NCBI GenBank assembly: GCA_951799405.1
Contig: OX637344.1
Coordinates: 5,890,001-5,954,000, forward strand
Source of the DNA: Agapetus fuscipes
Taxonomy: Eukaryota; Arthropoda; Insecta; Trichoptera; Glossosomatidae
Length of the DNA stretch: 64,000 nucleotides
Direction: 5' to 3'
Shown piece by piece: positions 41,941-53,119 of the stretch (positions within the stretch are counted from its first letter, which is position 1; every line of letters begins with the position of its first letter). The translations under genes were made by a program, and so were the position numbers. The notes under the pieces were generated by a model, which was not told the DNA's origin, made no database searches, and was given only the letters and a program-made list of their open reading frames with translations.

Positions 41941-42430
41941 CTGAATGGTTTTACTCTAGACATAATGAACTTAGAAAATAATGATCCTCCGCCACTGCAT
42001 TATGCTTTTTTATGTGTTAAAAATATACATAAGGGTAAAATTTTTGCCCTATATTCCATTATATTTACCGCCTACAGGATTTTGAAAAATCGATCCCCAG
42101 GGCTGTAATTTTTAATTTTTTTGGCCTTTTTGGACATTTTAATATACACCTTTTGATTTGGCATTTTCATTTGAATGCGTAATGTTTCTTTTATTTCACT
42201 GTGTAAAGTGAGTAAAAAAATATTCTTTATTGCTTTTATTCCTTACGTCATTGTAGGTATTCAAAATAGTCCCTTCTCTTTTGTCACTCTTTCTTCTTTT
42301 CTTCAAATTCTAGGATTGGTTAGCCTTCGGTAACCAGTTTTTTGTAAAGGCATCAAAGAGCATGTTTGAAAAATACGTAATATTTTTTTTCAATTAATGT
42401 ATTTTTGTACGTCACTTTTATCGTAACGCA
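41941..42430. other. No feature seen
   Basis: AT-rich; no recognisable repeat or frame. Confidence 0.4.
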
Positions 42431-42434
42431 ACTA

Positions 42435-42757
42435 AGCTCCACATGACGTGCAACTTCTCTCCCAAGGTGTCGCATGTGGCTTGTGGAATCTGTATATTTT
42501 TACAGGTAAAAGGACCGGCTTTACGCTATCCACTTCACTTGAAGTCGGGGTTTCCCAGCTCCCAAGGTGGCCGTTACTCATTCCTTGTGAAGGCTGAGTA
42601 ACCCTTGCCGGAGTTGTCGGTATTTTATGTTGGATTTGAAATTAACACCAAAACGGGAAATAATTCTTTTTGACATTCTGGAAGGACTCGAACCCAAGCT
42701 CTGCGGCATGGAATGCAAGCATTCTACCAACTGGGCTTTCAACCGGACAAACCAGCT
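42435..42757 (-). mobile_element. SINE-A copy, near full length
   Basis: On the - strand: AGCCCAGTTGGTAGAATGC head, GGGTTCGAGTCCTTCCAG B box, ACTCCGGCAAGGGTTACTCA, ACCTTGGGAGCTGGGAAACC, and the GTCATGTGGAGCTTAGTTGC end. Confidence 0.82.
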
Positions 42758-43394
42758 AACTGTAAAATATTTCCTTACTGATATAAATGGAATTATCCGC
42801 CCACGCAGACTTCTGTGAAAGCCGCTGTTGCGTTCTCAGGACTTCTAGAATAATCTAGAGACTTCTATGAGCTTCTAGAAGCTGTGATGCTTATTTGTAA
42901 TTTTCCTGAAGCTGAGACGGTTATTAATTGTTAGACATTACTCCAGATAATGAAAGCTACTCAAGGAGGTAGCTTGTTATATTAAACTGTAGAAATTGTT
43001 ATTGTTATTTCGCTTCAGTACTCGCTATGGACCAAGGTTAAGGATATAATAAAGGCTCAAAGCGCTTAATTTGTATTAAAATTGTACGAAATTACTTCAG
43101 GGTATTAAATTAATTATTGCCTATAAAAATAAAACGCTTCAAGCTGAAATTTCGTATTTTGAAGAAAATTGTTTTTATTTTTGTACAAGTTTTCTAAGAA
43201 ATATTAAGCCCTTAAATTAAATGAGTAAGTATTAAATACTGTAAAAAACATGAGTGAGAATTAAATATTCGGTGAAAGGTGATAAATATAAACACCACGG
43301 GTGTCAAAAATATTTTTCCGTTTCAGTATTTTTTCAAAACTATATAATATGTATATGATTTGTGTAAGTTTTTTTTCAGCATTCACTAATAATA
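42758..43394. other. No gene recognised
   Basis: Contains clustered AGAACTTCTAGA-type words at 42840-42890 (GACTTCTAGAATAATCTAGA), a small palindrome-rich patch. Confidence 0.45.
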
Positions 43395-43610
43395 AAATAA
43401 TGGCTCACTTGGCAAATGTCCCCCCTGTTTCAGAGAAGGTCGGCGAGAGTTGCAGGGCTTATGTTCGTTTGAGATTGGATATTTATATTGTAAGTCCGCA
43501 TGCAGCATGTTTAAGCGTGAAGTTATACGTGTTTGCTTGTGGGAATGCATTGAATATGAATCTCAAATGTAATATATCTATTCAACTTAGTTTATAGATT
43601 TTAGTCTATA
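43395..43610 (+). repeat. R1 repeat, 5' end missing
   Basis: Starts at AATAATGGCTCACTTGGCAAA; ends CAACTTAGTTTATAGATT. Confidence 0.8.
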
Positions 43611-43632
43611 GACTATAACAACCTGCTCCCTA

Positions 43633-43892
43633 TTCCTTGACTTATAGGTTGGTATGCGGCTGACCACCCATGCTGTAAAAATGGTTCACTTTGCCAATGT
43701 CACCCCTGTTACAGGGAAGGACGGCAAGAGTGGCAGGGTGTATGTCCATTTGAGATTTGGTTTTTATGTTGTAGGTTCACATGAGGCATGTGCAAGCGCG
43801 AACTTATACATGTCTGGTTGTGGGAATGCATGTAATGTGAATCGCAATGTAACATATCTTTGCAACTTAGATTAGATTAGATTAGGGAGTAT
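43633..43892 (+). repeat. R1 repeat, full length
   Basis: TATTCCTTGACTTATAGGTTG to CTTAGATTAGATTAGATTAG; head to tail with the previous copy. Confidence 0.88.
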
Positions 43893-44545
43893 GGATGAGA
43901 GAAACCCTCGCTTTACAACCACAAAAAAAAAACAAACAAAAAATAATCATTACTTTTCAAAAACAGATAATTCTTTATTTCCTTGGTGTAAAGCTAAGGA
44001 TTCGATTTTAAAAATACACAAAGCTGTAAAAATCATTAATACATTTAAACCATCAATTACCCTTTAGACACTTGAAGACATAATCCCCTAAAAAGTAAAA
44101 GCGTGTGCAGAACTCTGGCAAGTTTTCGGCCAAGGTGTTTTTCTTCCTTTATCAACGTTTCCCATCTCGCCCCCCTTCCTATCACCCCTTCTCTTTTAGG
44201 TTTCTTCAAGGGGATTACGTTACAAGGGAGCTCTGGCAGATTAGATCGATTAAGATTGCATTTGAAACAAAAACCTCTCTGTGTTTTGTAACAAACAAAG
44301 ATGAAAGTGAATTTTGCGCGGGGTCATTATTTTAAATCACAGCAGGTTTTCGTGCCAACATCTCGCTATTTCATAACAGGCTTTCGAAGAGAAATAACAA
44401 CCATTTCGTTGTAATTTTTTTGAAGGAATCCTATGCGGGAGACTTTCTTGATTTCAGAGATGGCACTTGTTGTAGTGCCGCAGAGATGTTGGTGATATGG
44501 CGGTTGATGTCTTGAGCTGGAAGTCTCATCCCCACGGTAATTCTT
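43893..44545. other. No gene recognised
   Basis: Frames at 44103-44335 are short with no family resemblance. Confidence 0.4.
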
Positions 44546-44547
44546 AC

Positions 44548-44790
44548 CTTAACTCATAGGTTGACCAACCATACTATAAAAAAATGTTCACTTTGCCAAT
44601 GTCACTCCTGTTACAGCGAAGGTCGGCCAAAGTTGCAGGGTTTATGTTCATTTGAGGTTTTGATTTTATTTTCTAAGTACCTACACATGCAGCATTTGTG
44701 AGTGCGAACCTACTCCTGTCTGTTTGTGGGCATGTGTATGTCATTGTAAATGTTAATATATCTTTGTTAGTATATCCTTAGATAACAGAT
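44548..44790 (+). repeat. R1 repeat
   Basis: CCTTAACTCATAGGTTGACC to TTAGATAACAGATAAATG; the GGTATGCGGC part of the start is deleted. Confidence 0.8.
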
Positions 44791-44804
44791 AAATGTGTGT
44801 TTCC

Positions 44805-44942
44805 CACTTCAACTAAAGTGGTGGTTGTGGCCGGCCCCCTTACACGTAGAAATAAATAGGTCCCAAACCGCCACATGTGACCCCTTCGGAGATAACGCAG
44901 ACAAGAAGTTATACTATATGTGGAGCTTAACTGCGTGTATTT
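44805..44942 (+). repeat. SINE-A 3' part
   Basis: CTTCAACTAAAGTGGTGGTT, GGCCGGCCCCCTTACACGTA, CCGCCACATGTGACCCCTTC, TATACTATATGTGGAGCTTA. Confidence 0.75.
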
Positions 44943-44949
44943 TAAGGGT

Positions 44950-45870
44950 CAATGAGCAAATTCCCCTTGTGTGAATAAAAAAAACACAGTTTTTCAATGT
45001 TCAGTACAGCATGTAAGTATGTAGGTGTACGATGAAAATGAAAAAATTTTAAGTATGAAAAGGAAGATTTAATTTTCATAGTATTTTTAATAGGTACTCC
45101 CTCCAAATTTCCCAAGCAATAATGTGTAATTTTTATTTAATTATTCTTAAGTGACCTCATTTAATTTCTGTAATTTGAGACGCTTTACTAAAGAGCTTTT
45201 ATGTGTCGCTCTGTCTACAGGCGTTGAACTGCGAGTAAGAACAAAAATACTCAGCTTGTAAGTAATCTAACATTCTTTATATTGTATCAAAATGGTATAG
45301 CGCTTAGCTTTAACATTAGAACAAATTTAAAGTACTCGATGACTTTTTAACATCGTTAAAGTTCATAGAAGTTTGTACTCAAGTTAATGAAGAACATTTC
45401 ACAATGTGTGTACACACGTAGCCAGTGTAGTCCATAATTTATGACTTAGTAAGGACATAATATAGTACAGTACAGTACCAACCTATACTTTTTTTAAACT
45501 CAACTATAGCGTTTAACAACATTGTATGGAAACTAAAACCCTGTCTAGAGGTGCTGTTTTAGTTGCTATATATTTTTTGGTGCACAGTGCTAGAGGAGTT
45601 GGTAAATTAGTAAGTACTGGCATGCGGACAGAAAGGCTTTTAATTATGCAAGTTCTTATTTACAAAACTTTCCAACTAAACAAAATTATTTTAGTTCATA
45701 TTTCCATGCTTAACATGTTTGTGTGAATTTACTTTAAAAAATGTAATTCAGTTAAAAATGCAGACATGTTTGCTTTTGAGCGGGGTTTTTGAATAATGTG
45801 TCAATCATCAACTCTCACCTCATCAACACCTCACAAGTGTTATAGACCTCAAAATTACACGAAACGTGCA
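44950..45870. other. No gene; MITE-E-like copy near 45500-45610
   Basis: AAACTCAACTATAGCGTTTA and CTGTCTAGAGGTGCTGTTTT match MITE-E. The rest is unclassified. Confidence 0.5.
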
Positions 45871-45877
45871 GAATAGG

Positions 45878-45928
45878 TGCCTCTTGAAGACGTTGGCTAC
45901 GAAGCTAACAAAACATCGAGAATAATGA
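45878..45928 (+). ncRNA. Hammerhead-like hairpin, degraded
   Basis: CTTGAAGACGTTGGCTACG then AAGCTAACAAAACATCGAG parallels the motif at 53443, but the core is changed (CTTGAAGA, AACAAAAC). Confidence 0.3.
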
Positions 45929-45987
45929 AATTTCTTCCACATCGATTCGACTGATCTTCTGACCTTCTACTCCACTAAAAGAATCGA

Positions 45988-46235
45988 AAATCTTAAATCT
46001 AAGTTGCAAAAATATATTACATTTAAAATTCATATTTCATGCATTCCCACAAGCAGACATGTGTAAGTTCGCGCTTACGCATGCCGAGTATGAAGTCACA
46101 ACATAAAAACCCAATCTCAAAAAATTATAAGCCCTGAAACTCCCTGAAACTTCTCTGAAACAGGGGTGGCATTGGAAAAGTAAACATTTTTACAATATGT
46201 GTGGTCAGCTTCATACCAAATTATAAGTCAAAGAT
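45988..46235 (-). repeat. R1 repeat
   Basis: - strand from CTTTGACTTATAATTTGGTA to AACTTAGATTTAAGATTTT. Confidence 0.8.
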
Positions 46236-46581
46236 CAGTTGGAAAAATCCAGAAAAAGTTTCTGAGGTACCTTCTCATGAGAAGGGATGGAAATGACTTA
46301 GATCATGTATTTGAAATAGATGTAATAACTTACTATTTTAGATTGAATAAACGAGTACCTCCTAGCATGTTAATGATTGTGTGAAGGTGCACTGTACCAG
46401 TAAATAGAAACCTGTTGGGTACAAAATAGGAGACTGGAACCCTTAAATTTGTTGGAAAAAAACCCCATAATTGTCGGGAAGTTTACGATTAACCAGTGAT
46501 TTATTGCCACGTGTGTGTTGTGACGCCCCGGTGTGTGACATGACGTTATCCACGTGCGGGTACAGCAGTATACTGGGACTG

Positions 46582-46736
46582 CTAGGTCCTGGAAGCTGTA
46601 CGTCCTGAAGCATATCCTGGATGTACTGGGGAATATCCTGGATGTGGGGGGTGATGGAGGGGAGCGGGTGCGGGCTGGGGGTGGACATAACTCAGGATCA
46701 TCTTGTCTCCGATGAGCGGGGTGAGCCGCCAGGAAT
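46582..46736 (-). CDS. Putative orphan terminal exon, unidentified
   Basis: On the - strand a good acceptor (GTATTTTTTGCAG) leads into a GC-rich frame starting in phase 1: SWRLTPLIGDKMILSYVHPQ, then a Pro/His/Tyr-rich end with HPGYSPVHPGYASG and TAG. Its high GC at third positions contrasts sharply with the AT-rich flanks and fits this frame rather than the other two. I do not recognise the protein. The upstream exons would lie further right or beyond the window. Could also be a gene relic. Confidence 0.35.
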
Positions 46737-46858
46737 CTGCAAAAAATACATCATGCTAATTGTCGATGCAAATATGTAACAATTATATTTTTATGGTTTG
46801 TGTATAAACACTGATAATTCATTCATCAATTCATCAATTTTAATTTCATCAGTATTCC

Positions 46859-46895
46859 TACCTGATGATGATCTATAAGGTCGAAAACGTTTGTA
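46859..46895 (+). ncRNA. Hammerhead-ribozyme-like motif
   Basis: Stem I UAC, core CUGAUGA, extra U, stem II GAUC/GGUC, GAAA, stem III AACGUU, U, then stem I GUA. Same design as the motif at 57801. Confidence 0.5.
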
Positions 46896-46899
46896 ATTT

Positions 46900-47564
46900 A
46901 TAATTAAAATAAATCAATATAGTATGTGAAAAGAAACAGTGTTTCAATATAATTTTGTTTCTTAAATATATAAAAAATCAATATGTAACAATTTTTAGTA
47001 CTTGTATTAGGATTTTTTTTTCATTTAAATTACAGAATTGTACATTGTTTATCATTCTATACGCCAGTTTTAAAAAAAATGTCAATAGTTTTTGAGTAAA
47101 TATGGAAAACTGTTTTCAAGAAATTTGATAAATTAAGTAGCACTCTTTTTTTCCCAGGTGACAAGATACCTACATTCTGTTCGGTTTGTCAATCGTTTTT
47201 TTTCTATCCGGTGTCAGTTCGAAAGTCTTGCATTATATGTGGATGTACGAAAGCTTTCACTCAGTTTATCAGGCGAACCATAGACAATCCAAACATAATG
47301 TGTGCTGTGTAAAAAGGGTGTAAGGGATGCTTTTTTTGAAGGGATAGGGCGGTGGAGGATTTGCTTATCGACAACCCGCAGGCAAAACTTCCCTTACTGA
47401 GCGGGCACTGAGAGTGGTGGAAGTAGGAGACCTGCTACCAAGGGTGGATCTACCCAATATGTACTGGGAAGGTGTATCCCTTCTAGATCAATGGTTTACA
47501 TGCAATAATCAATATTATGTAAAGATCAAATAGATCGGAAAAAATAATGGCTAAATATTCTGTA
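46900..47564. other. No gene recognised
   Basis: Follows the hammerhead-like element end. 47340-47460 is less AT-rich (GACAACCCGCAGGCAAAAC) and unclassified. Confidence 0.4.
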
Positions 47565-47567
47565 ATG

Positions 47568-47728
47568 AGGTCCGCACGTGAATTGACGACAGTATTGTGT
47601 CGTCACCCGGCCGGGTTGCTAGGGAAAAGGCATACAAATATTTTGTGATCAGTTGTTAAGAACGGAAGCCCCAGACAAACCTTTTACTCGCTGAGAAAAA
47701 GTTCAAAATTAAAAAATCTGACCTGAAT
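47568..47728 (-). repeat. MITE-D copy
   Basis: ATGAGGTCCGCACGTGAATTG start, GGCCGGGTTGCTAGGGAAAAG, CTCGCTGAGAAAAAGTTC and AAAAAATCTGACCTG end. Confidence 0.78.
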
Positions 47729-47732
47729 CGGT

Positions 47733-47958
47733 TCCTTAACTTTTAGGTTGGTATGAGGCTGACCACCCAAACTGTAAAAAAATGGTTCCCTTCGCCAATG
47801 CCACCCCTGTTTCACGGAAGAGATGTAGGGCTTAAATGTTCATTTGAGATTGGGTTTTTGTGTTGTAGGTTCACATGCGGCATGTGTAAGCGTGATCTTA
47901 TTCGTGTCTGCTTATGGGAATGCATTTGATATGAACCTTAAATATTACAGACTGTAGA
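47733..47958 (+). repeat. R1 repeat
   Basis: CCTTAACTTTTAGGTTGGTAT to GGGAATGCATTTGATATGAA; the GTCGGCAAGAGTTGC block is deleted. Confidence 0.82.
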
Positions 47959-48460
47959 CCGCATTCCTTCTTTTATTACAAATGTTTCATTTCTACCGCA
48001 CGCATACAAACGCTTCCACCTCCATTACACGGTCCTGTCTTGAGCGATTGACGGGATTGCTTTGATGTTAATCTGGTTAGAGAAGCTTTGATGGAATATG
48101 GAGAAATCTTCGTCTTCGGATTTAGCGAAGCTTTCAGACGCGGAGGAATTACGTAGGAATGGAAGAAAAATGCGAAGAAATGAGACAAAGAAAGGAAAAC
48201 TTATAACAAGCCAAATGGATAATCGAGGACTTTTAATTGATCAACATTTTTGTTGTTGTTTTGAGTTTTTGAGTTTGAGTTTGTTTTGATTTTTAATGTA
48301 ATCCAATTGTCGCTATAATGAGATACAGTTGTTTGTTTTTTAAGCTTGTTAAGAATTAAAGATTTTTTTTTGAGAATAAAAAGATTATTTTTGATTTTAA
48401 AGATTTTTTCCTATGTTCGTTTTTTTTTTGTAGTAAGATGTTTTTTTGCTCGTTGAATTT
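47959..48460. other. No gene recognised
   Basis: A short + frame from 48098 (MEKSSSSDLAKLSDAEELRR) has coding-like composition, but it ends in low-complexity sequence and is not supported further. Confidence 0.35.
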
Positions 48461-48464
48461 TATG

Positions 48465-48700
48465 ATGGTATGAGGCTGACCACACATACTGTAAAAAAAA
48501 ATTACTTTGCCAACGTCAGCAGCACTGTTTCAAAGCAGATCGGCAAAAATTGCAGAGTTTATGTTGATTTGAGATTTGAAAGCAAATATGCGGCATGTGT
48601 AAGCGCGAACTTACATTTGTCTGCTTGTGAGCCTATATTTTATATGAATCCTCCATGTTATCTTTGCAACTTAGATTATTCATTGTAGATTGTAGCTTTT
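48465..48700 (+). repeat. R1 repeat
   Basis: ATGGTATGAGGCTGACCACAC to CAACTTAGATTATTCATTG, with a small insertion in the CCCTGTTTCAGGG region. Confidence 0.8.
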
Positions 48701-49900
48701 CAGGACGAAAAATCCCCGTCTAGTGTACACATTTTTTAGCACAAAGTTTTTGACCACCCATACAGTAGAATAAATGTATTAAGTAGGTACTTACTAATAT
48801 TCAAAATATACAATTCAATTCTACGTAAAATTTCTAAGCTCGTATCAGCCAAACATGTGTTCATGTGTTCTACCAAATGTAATAAGTCCTTATGAATGAA
48901 GATGTATTCGCTGTAACTAATAATAATATCAGATACTTGAACAGCTTGGGACTGTGGCTAATATACATGAGTTGACCACATGTGCCGGTTACAGATTTTT
49001 GATTTATGGAATTCCTAGTATATTTTTTTTGAGTTGAAGATTCCTTTGTTTTTATAGGAATTTATCAAAGGGTCTTACAGTGAAAAAAATGCTACGCGTC
49101 TTCCTTCATATTAACGTATGTTTAAATACTTCGGAAAAAAAAAACAAATGAAAAAGAAGACTACAAAGAAGTAAAAAAAAATAACCTTATGTTTTAACCA
49201 GACTGTTTTTGTTATAGTCTGTAAAAACAAATCTTTTTCAAATCAAGTCTACAATATTAAAGGTTTTTCAGGAATTTACAGAAACAATGTTAAAAAATCT
49301 ATGAACAGCAAAAAACATTAAGGAGTAATCCAAGAGAAATCTTGATTTTCTAACGTTTTAAGCATATCTCTTTTTGAAGCCGTAATGATTTGTAGCCTAT
49401 TCCATAAAAGTATAGTGTAGCAACTCTGAATTATACCTACTGACAATCTAAAAAGTATAAGCAATGTTTTAGTCCTTTTTCCATGTTCTAATTTTTTTGG
49501 ATCATTTCCCCCTTCTGTATTTACACGAAACAAAATATTTGTAGTTTTTGTATCAGTTACATGTGTAGCCATCAGAATAGATTTGTTACTTTTTACTGAG
49601 CTGAAGTCCCATCTGTAGGCACTTGTAAAACATGCACAACTATTTGGAAGATTTGTACTAATCTAGTTGATGCTGCCATCTTGACGAGTATTCCGTCCAA
49701 AGCGGAACCGTAGTCTATAGTTTTTTTTTTATTCGGTGCCGGGTCTGAAGCCTAATAGCGTATGGGGATGGATGAAAGCTTTCAGCCGGTTTGTCCGGTA
49801 ATCAATATACAAACCGGGTAGAATGCAGTTGGCAGTTGTGCCTGAAATGAGCCTAACACATTTCATATGCCTATTTAGGTGAATTAAGTAAGAATATCCT
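48701..49900. other. No gene recognised
   Basis: Includes a - strand frame at 49318-49572 with no recognisable family. Confidence 0.4.
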
Positions 49901-49929
49901 TTAATTCCTAGACAGCACGTTCCAAAGGT

Positions 49930-50065
49930 GGCGGATAATATGTAAATGCTTGCTAGGATTGTCTGGAGGGTAGGGATGAAAAAAATAAGTGATATGGGGG
50001 TCCTCTATCATGGGATGCAAGCATTCTACAAACTGTATTATTGACTGGTCAAACTTTAGGGTCGT
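49930..50065 (-). repeat. SINE-A head, fragment
   Basis: - strand: CCAGTCAATAATACAGTTTG, TAGAATGCTTGCATCCCATG. The order matches the SINE-A tRNA head. Confidence 0.5.
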
Positions 50066-50496
50066 ACTTTTTACTTTATTCTGCCACAATTCCGCTAGAA
50101 GAAGTACCGCTGTACTTCTTCAGTAAATCATTAGATGTTACTTCGATCAGTTTAATCCTTGCATACTTCTTTGACAAAAATATAAAAAGTAAGTGAAGTA
50201 ATTTAAATTCATTATACGTGAATATTCAAGAAAGAATTGAAGAGGCTCCGACGGATTTAAAGTGAAATACAGCGGAACCAATAAACGCATCAAGTTGGCA
50301 GCACCGAATACTATATGGCGCCTATTAGAGCTGGGAATGTCGTGTTTGTTTTATGTTTACTAACGACATTATCTCAACGCAATAAAAACAACATGGCGTC
50401 ATTAGATAAACTCGAAATAGGAAACATGTGCTGATATTGCATTTAATAAATAGGTTAATTACCTAGCACAATCAGTTCATCGCCTGCATTTAAACA

Positions 50497-50580
50497 TGGA
50501 CTCGGAAAGTTTGCTGTACGAATGCTCTACAATTGTTTAGAGAATCCGGGCCAATTGCTTAATTTCGACGGGCAAACGTG
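50497..50580. repeat. MITE-D left end, fragment
   Basis: ATGGACTCGGAAAGTTTGC and TTCGACGGGCAAACGTGAG only. Confidence 0.5.
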
Positions 50581-50594
50581 AGACAAATGCAATT

Positions 50595-50910
50595 AAGCTA
50601 CACATATAGTGTAACTTCTTTCCGCGTTATCCCCGAAGGGGTCGCATGTGGCGAGTTGAGTCATATATTCTTACAGGTAAGGGGGCCGGCCTAACACCAA
50701 CCACTTCAGTTGAAGTGGGGGTTTCCCAGCTCCCGATAGGGCTGGTACTCATATCTTGTGAAGGCTGAGTAAGCCTTGCCGGTATTTTATTTTGGGTTTA
50801 AAATAAACACCGAAACGGGAAATAACTTCTGACACACTTGGTGGGATTCTAACCCGAGCTCACGGCATGGAATGCGAGCACTCTACCAACTGAGCTATCG
50901 ACCGGTGCAA
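50595..50910 (-). mobile_element. SINE-A copy, most complete
   Basis: - strand order: TAGCTCAGTTGGTAGAGTGC (A box), GTTAGAATCCCACCAAG (B box), GCAAGGCTTACTCAGCCTTC, CCCTATCGGGAGCTGGG, TTCAACTGAAGTGGTTGGTG, GGCCGGCCCCCTTACCTGTA, CGCCACATGCGACCCCTTC and the end GTTACACTATATGTGTAGC. About 315 bp. Confidence 0.88.
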
Positions 50911-51172
50911 TAGGTGTATCGAAACGTGAGAATTCTATAAAACAAGAGCAGTAGCAACCGCGAACCATTAAAAATAGTTTTATTCCTTCTGAACGTGGAT
51001 GATAGCTGAAGAGGGACGCTAGTTTGACTTTAGAGTCTACAAACCGATAAAATCAATGGAAATTACTTCGATATTTTTCAGGGTTTGGTGGTTTACACAG
51101 TGAAAGTCCATTGTATAATTAATCAAATAAATATACTGTTTTAATTCACTTTTTTATTATTTTATTTTAAAT

Positions 51173-52012
51173 ATGTCTCGGCCAGACATGGCTGAGGACC
51201 TCAGTTGCAGGGTCTCTGGGTGTATCGCGGAGGTCGGTGCGTGGATGAGGAACAATGGCCTAATCTTAAACATGGATAAGACGGAGATACTCTGGGCAGC
51301 CACATCGAGGCGTGACCACCTTCTGGTGAATAGAGTACCACTCTCCATAGGAGGTAAGCTAATCCAGCCTTCTGATTCGGTAAGACTTCTAGGAGTCTTA
51401 CTGGATCGTAACCTGACACTGGATAGGCAAATAGATGCCACAATAGCTTCTTCTTTTTTTTCGCTTCGCCAAATAAAGGCAATAAGAAAATGTCTGCCGT
51501 CAGATGCGGTTAAGACCCTGGTGAGTGCGTTTGTGATGTCTCGGATTGACTATTGCTCGACGCTTTATAGTGGTCAGCCGAAGAAACAGTTTAATCGCTT
51601 TCAATCTGTGTTGAATTCGGCAGCAAGACTCATATTCGGGATTCCCAAATTCGCTCACATCACCCCGCTGTTAAAAAAACTTCATTGGCTTCGTTTCCCG
51701 GAGAGGGTGGTCTTCCGTGTTTGTTTAATGGTATATAAAGCCATCAATGGCTTGGCCCCACCTTATCTGGCTGATATGATTTCACCTGTTGAAATGGGTG
51801 TTAGGAGGCAGACACTCAGATCTGCGGGTGATGGAGTAGTCAATTTGGTTCAGCCGCGCCGTCAGATTCGTACAAACTTCGGAGACCGCGCTTTCCGTGT
51901 TGCGGGGCCGGTGGAGTGGAACAGACTGCCACCCGGAGTGAAGAACTCCAAATCTGTGGGTGTATTTCGAGGAGCACTCAAGGCACACTTGTTTAGAAAG
52001 TCTTATCCATGA
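51173..52012 (+). pseudogene. LINE-1 ORF2 C-terminal part
   Basis: 279 open codons from just after the catalytic YADD region to the natural TGA (MSRPDMAEDLSCRVSGCIAE ... LFRKSYP). It lacks the RT palm motifs and cannot be functional. The frame is uninterrupted and close to copy 1, so both insertions are recent. Confidence 0.85.
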
Positions 52013-52107
52013 TCGGAGAGGGCCCTTGAGGTGTGACACACACAAAAACGGCGCTCTCTTATCATGTGTAATTTAAAATAAATCAGCCTGTTATTATTAT
52101 TATTATG
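51179..52107 (+). mobile_element. LINE-1 copy 2, 5'-truncated
   Basis: Corresponds to 4319-5251 of copy 1 with few differences, and ends in (TTA)n/(ATT)n at about 52091-52106. The 5' junction lies in an AT-rich run (TTATTTTAAATATGTCTC). Confidence 0.9.
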
Positions 52108-52144
52108 TCTAACAGTTTTCGCCTAAAAAGGCATCCTCAGGACA
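52106..52144 (-). ncRNA. Hammerhead-ribozyme-like motif abutting a LINE-1 tail
   Basis: - strand: stem I UGUC, core CUGAGGA, extra U, stem II GCCU/AGGC closed by UUUU, GAAA, stem III AACUGUU, A, stem I GACA. Confidence 0.5.
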
Positions 52145-52149
52145 ATCAA

Positions 52150-53119
52150 ATTACTTCGTTTTCCTTTTACTCAAAAATAATTTCACGTTGAATTATCAAA
52201 AATGACCTTTTACAAGATGTCCGTGTTGATTCCGTTAATTTTTACCGCGTTCAGTTTAAACCGTGTTAAAGAGTTCTTTACAACAATATTGTTTGTAATA
52301 TTAGTTGCTCTTGCTAAGAACCATTGACATATAGAATTGTCGCATTTGGCCGCCGACAGAAAAATATAGATCTTCCGTCTAAGCTCCGTTGTTGGTTATT
52401 AGTTTTTGTAAGCACTTGCTTCCAAGTTGAAATTCTTAAAATCTCGTAAGCTTCGAAAATAACTGTCTACATCCGTTGTTTTGTTGTGATTTTGAAAAAA
52501 AACATGGCGGCATGTCAGAAAGAAGGGCGTCGATTGTTGTCCATGAGTAGTCCAGCTGTGCTTGGTCACAATAGTACAAGAGAACACTAAAATATGTGAG
52601 TCAGGTACAAAATATGGGCGATACGTCAAAAAACACTACGTTTACGTACAAATTTAGAACAAATGAAACGTGTGTTATGCCTACTTTTTAAAGATGTATT
52701 TGGCTGTTGTAAAAAACTTTTTTGGGATCTATTATCTTAGTTGCAGGGATGTGCTCCCATTTGAAGTAAATTTTTAATAACTTAGCGGAAGGGTGTCCCA
52801 TCAGAAGACACCCTCCTGGCGTGAAAGACCTCCATGAAGCCACGCCAAAAGCAATGAAGTGGATGGAGAGCTTTGATCTTCGCCTCTGACGCGGACCGAT
52901 GGCCAAGAAATTTATTGCGCTTGCCGGCCATACGCAAAGTAAGTTAGTAAAAACATTACACAAGATAATCCTCCCATCCTGCATGAATGTGCCAGAAGGA
53001 ATCTAGTAAATGCTCGTATGGACAAGCGACTTGCATTGAGTATTGCACAAAGGTGTTGCATTTTGAAAGCATGATTTATACATAGTTAGGTTTTAAGTTA
53101 GAATTACGGTCGTTTGACC
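52150..53119. other. No gene recognised
   Basis: 52790-52990 is less AT-rich (CATCAGAAGACACCCTCCTG, CGCCTCTGACGCGGACCG) and has a - strand frame without a recognised family. Confidence 0.4.

Noticed and set aside
47190..47300. Apparent pair with 49740-49830 (GAAAGCTTTCA words)
   Set aside because: The resemblance covers only about 40 bases with many differences; too weak to call a repeat family.
49318..49572. 84-codon - strand frame
   Set aside because: AT-rich, no recognisable domain, no flanking splice or element features.
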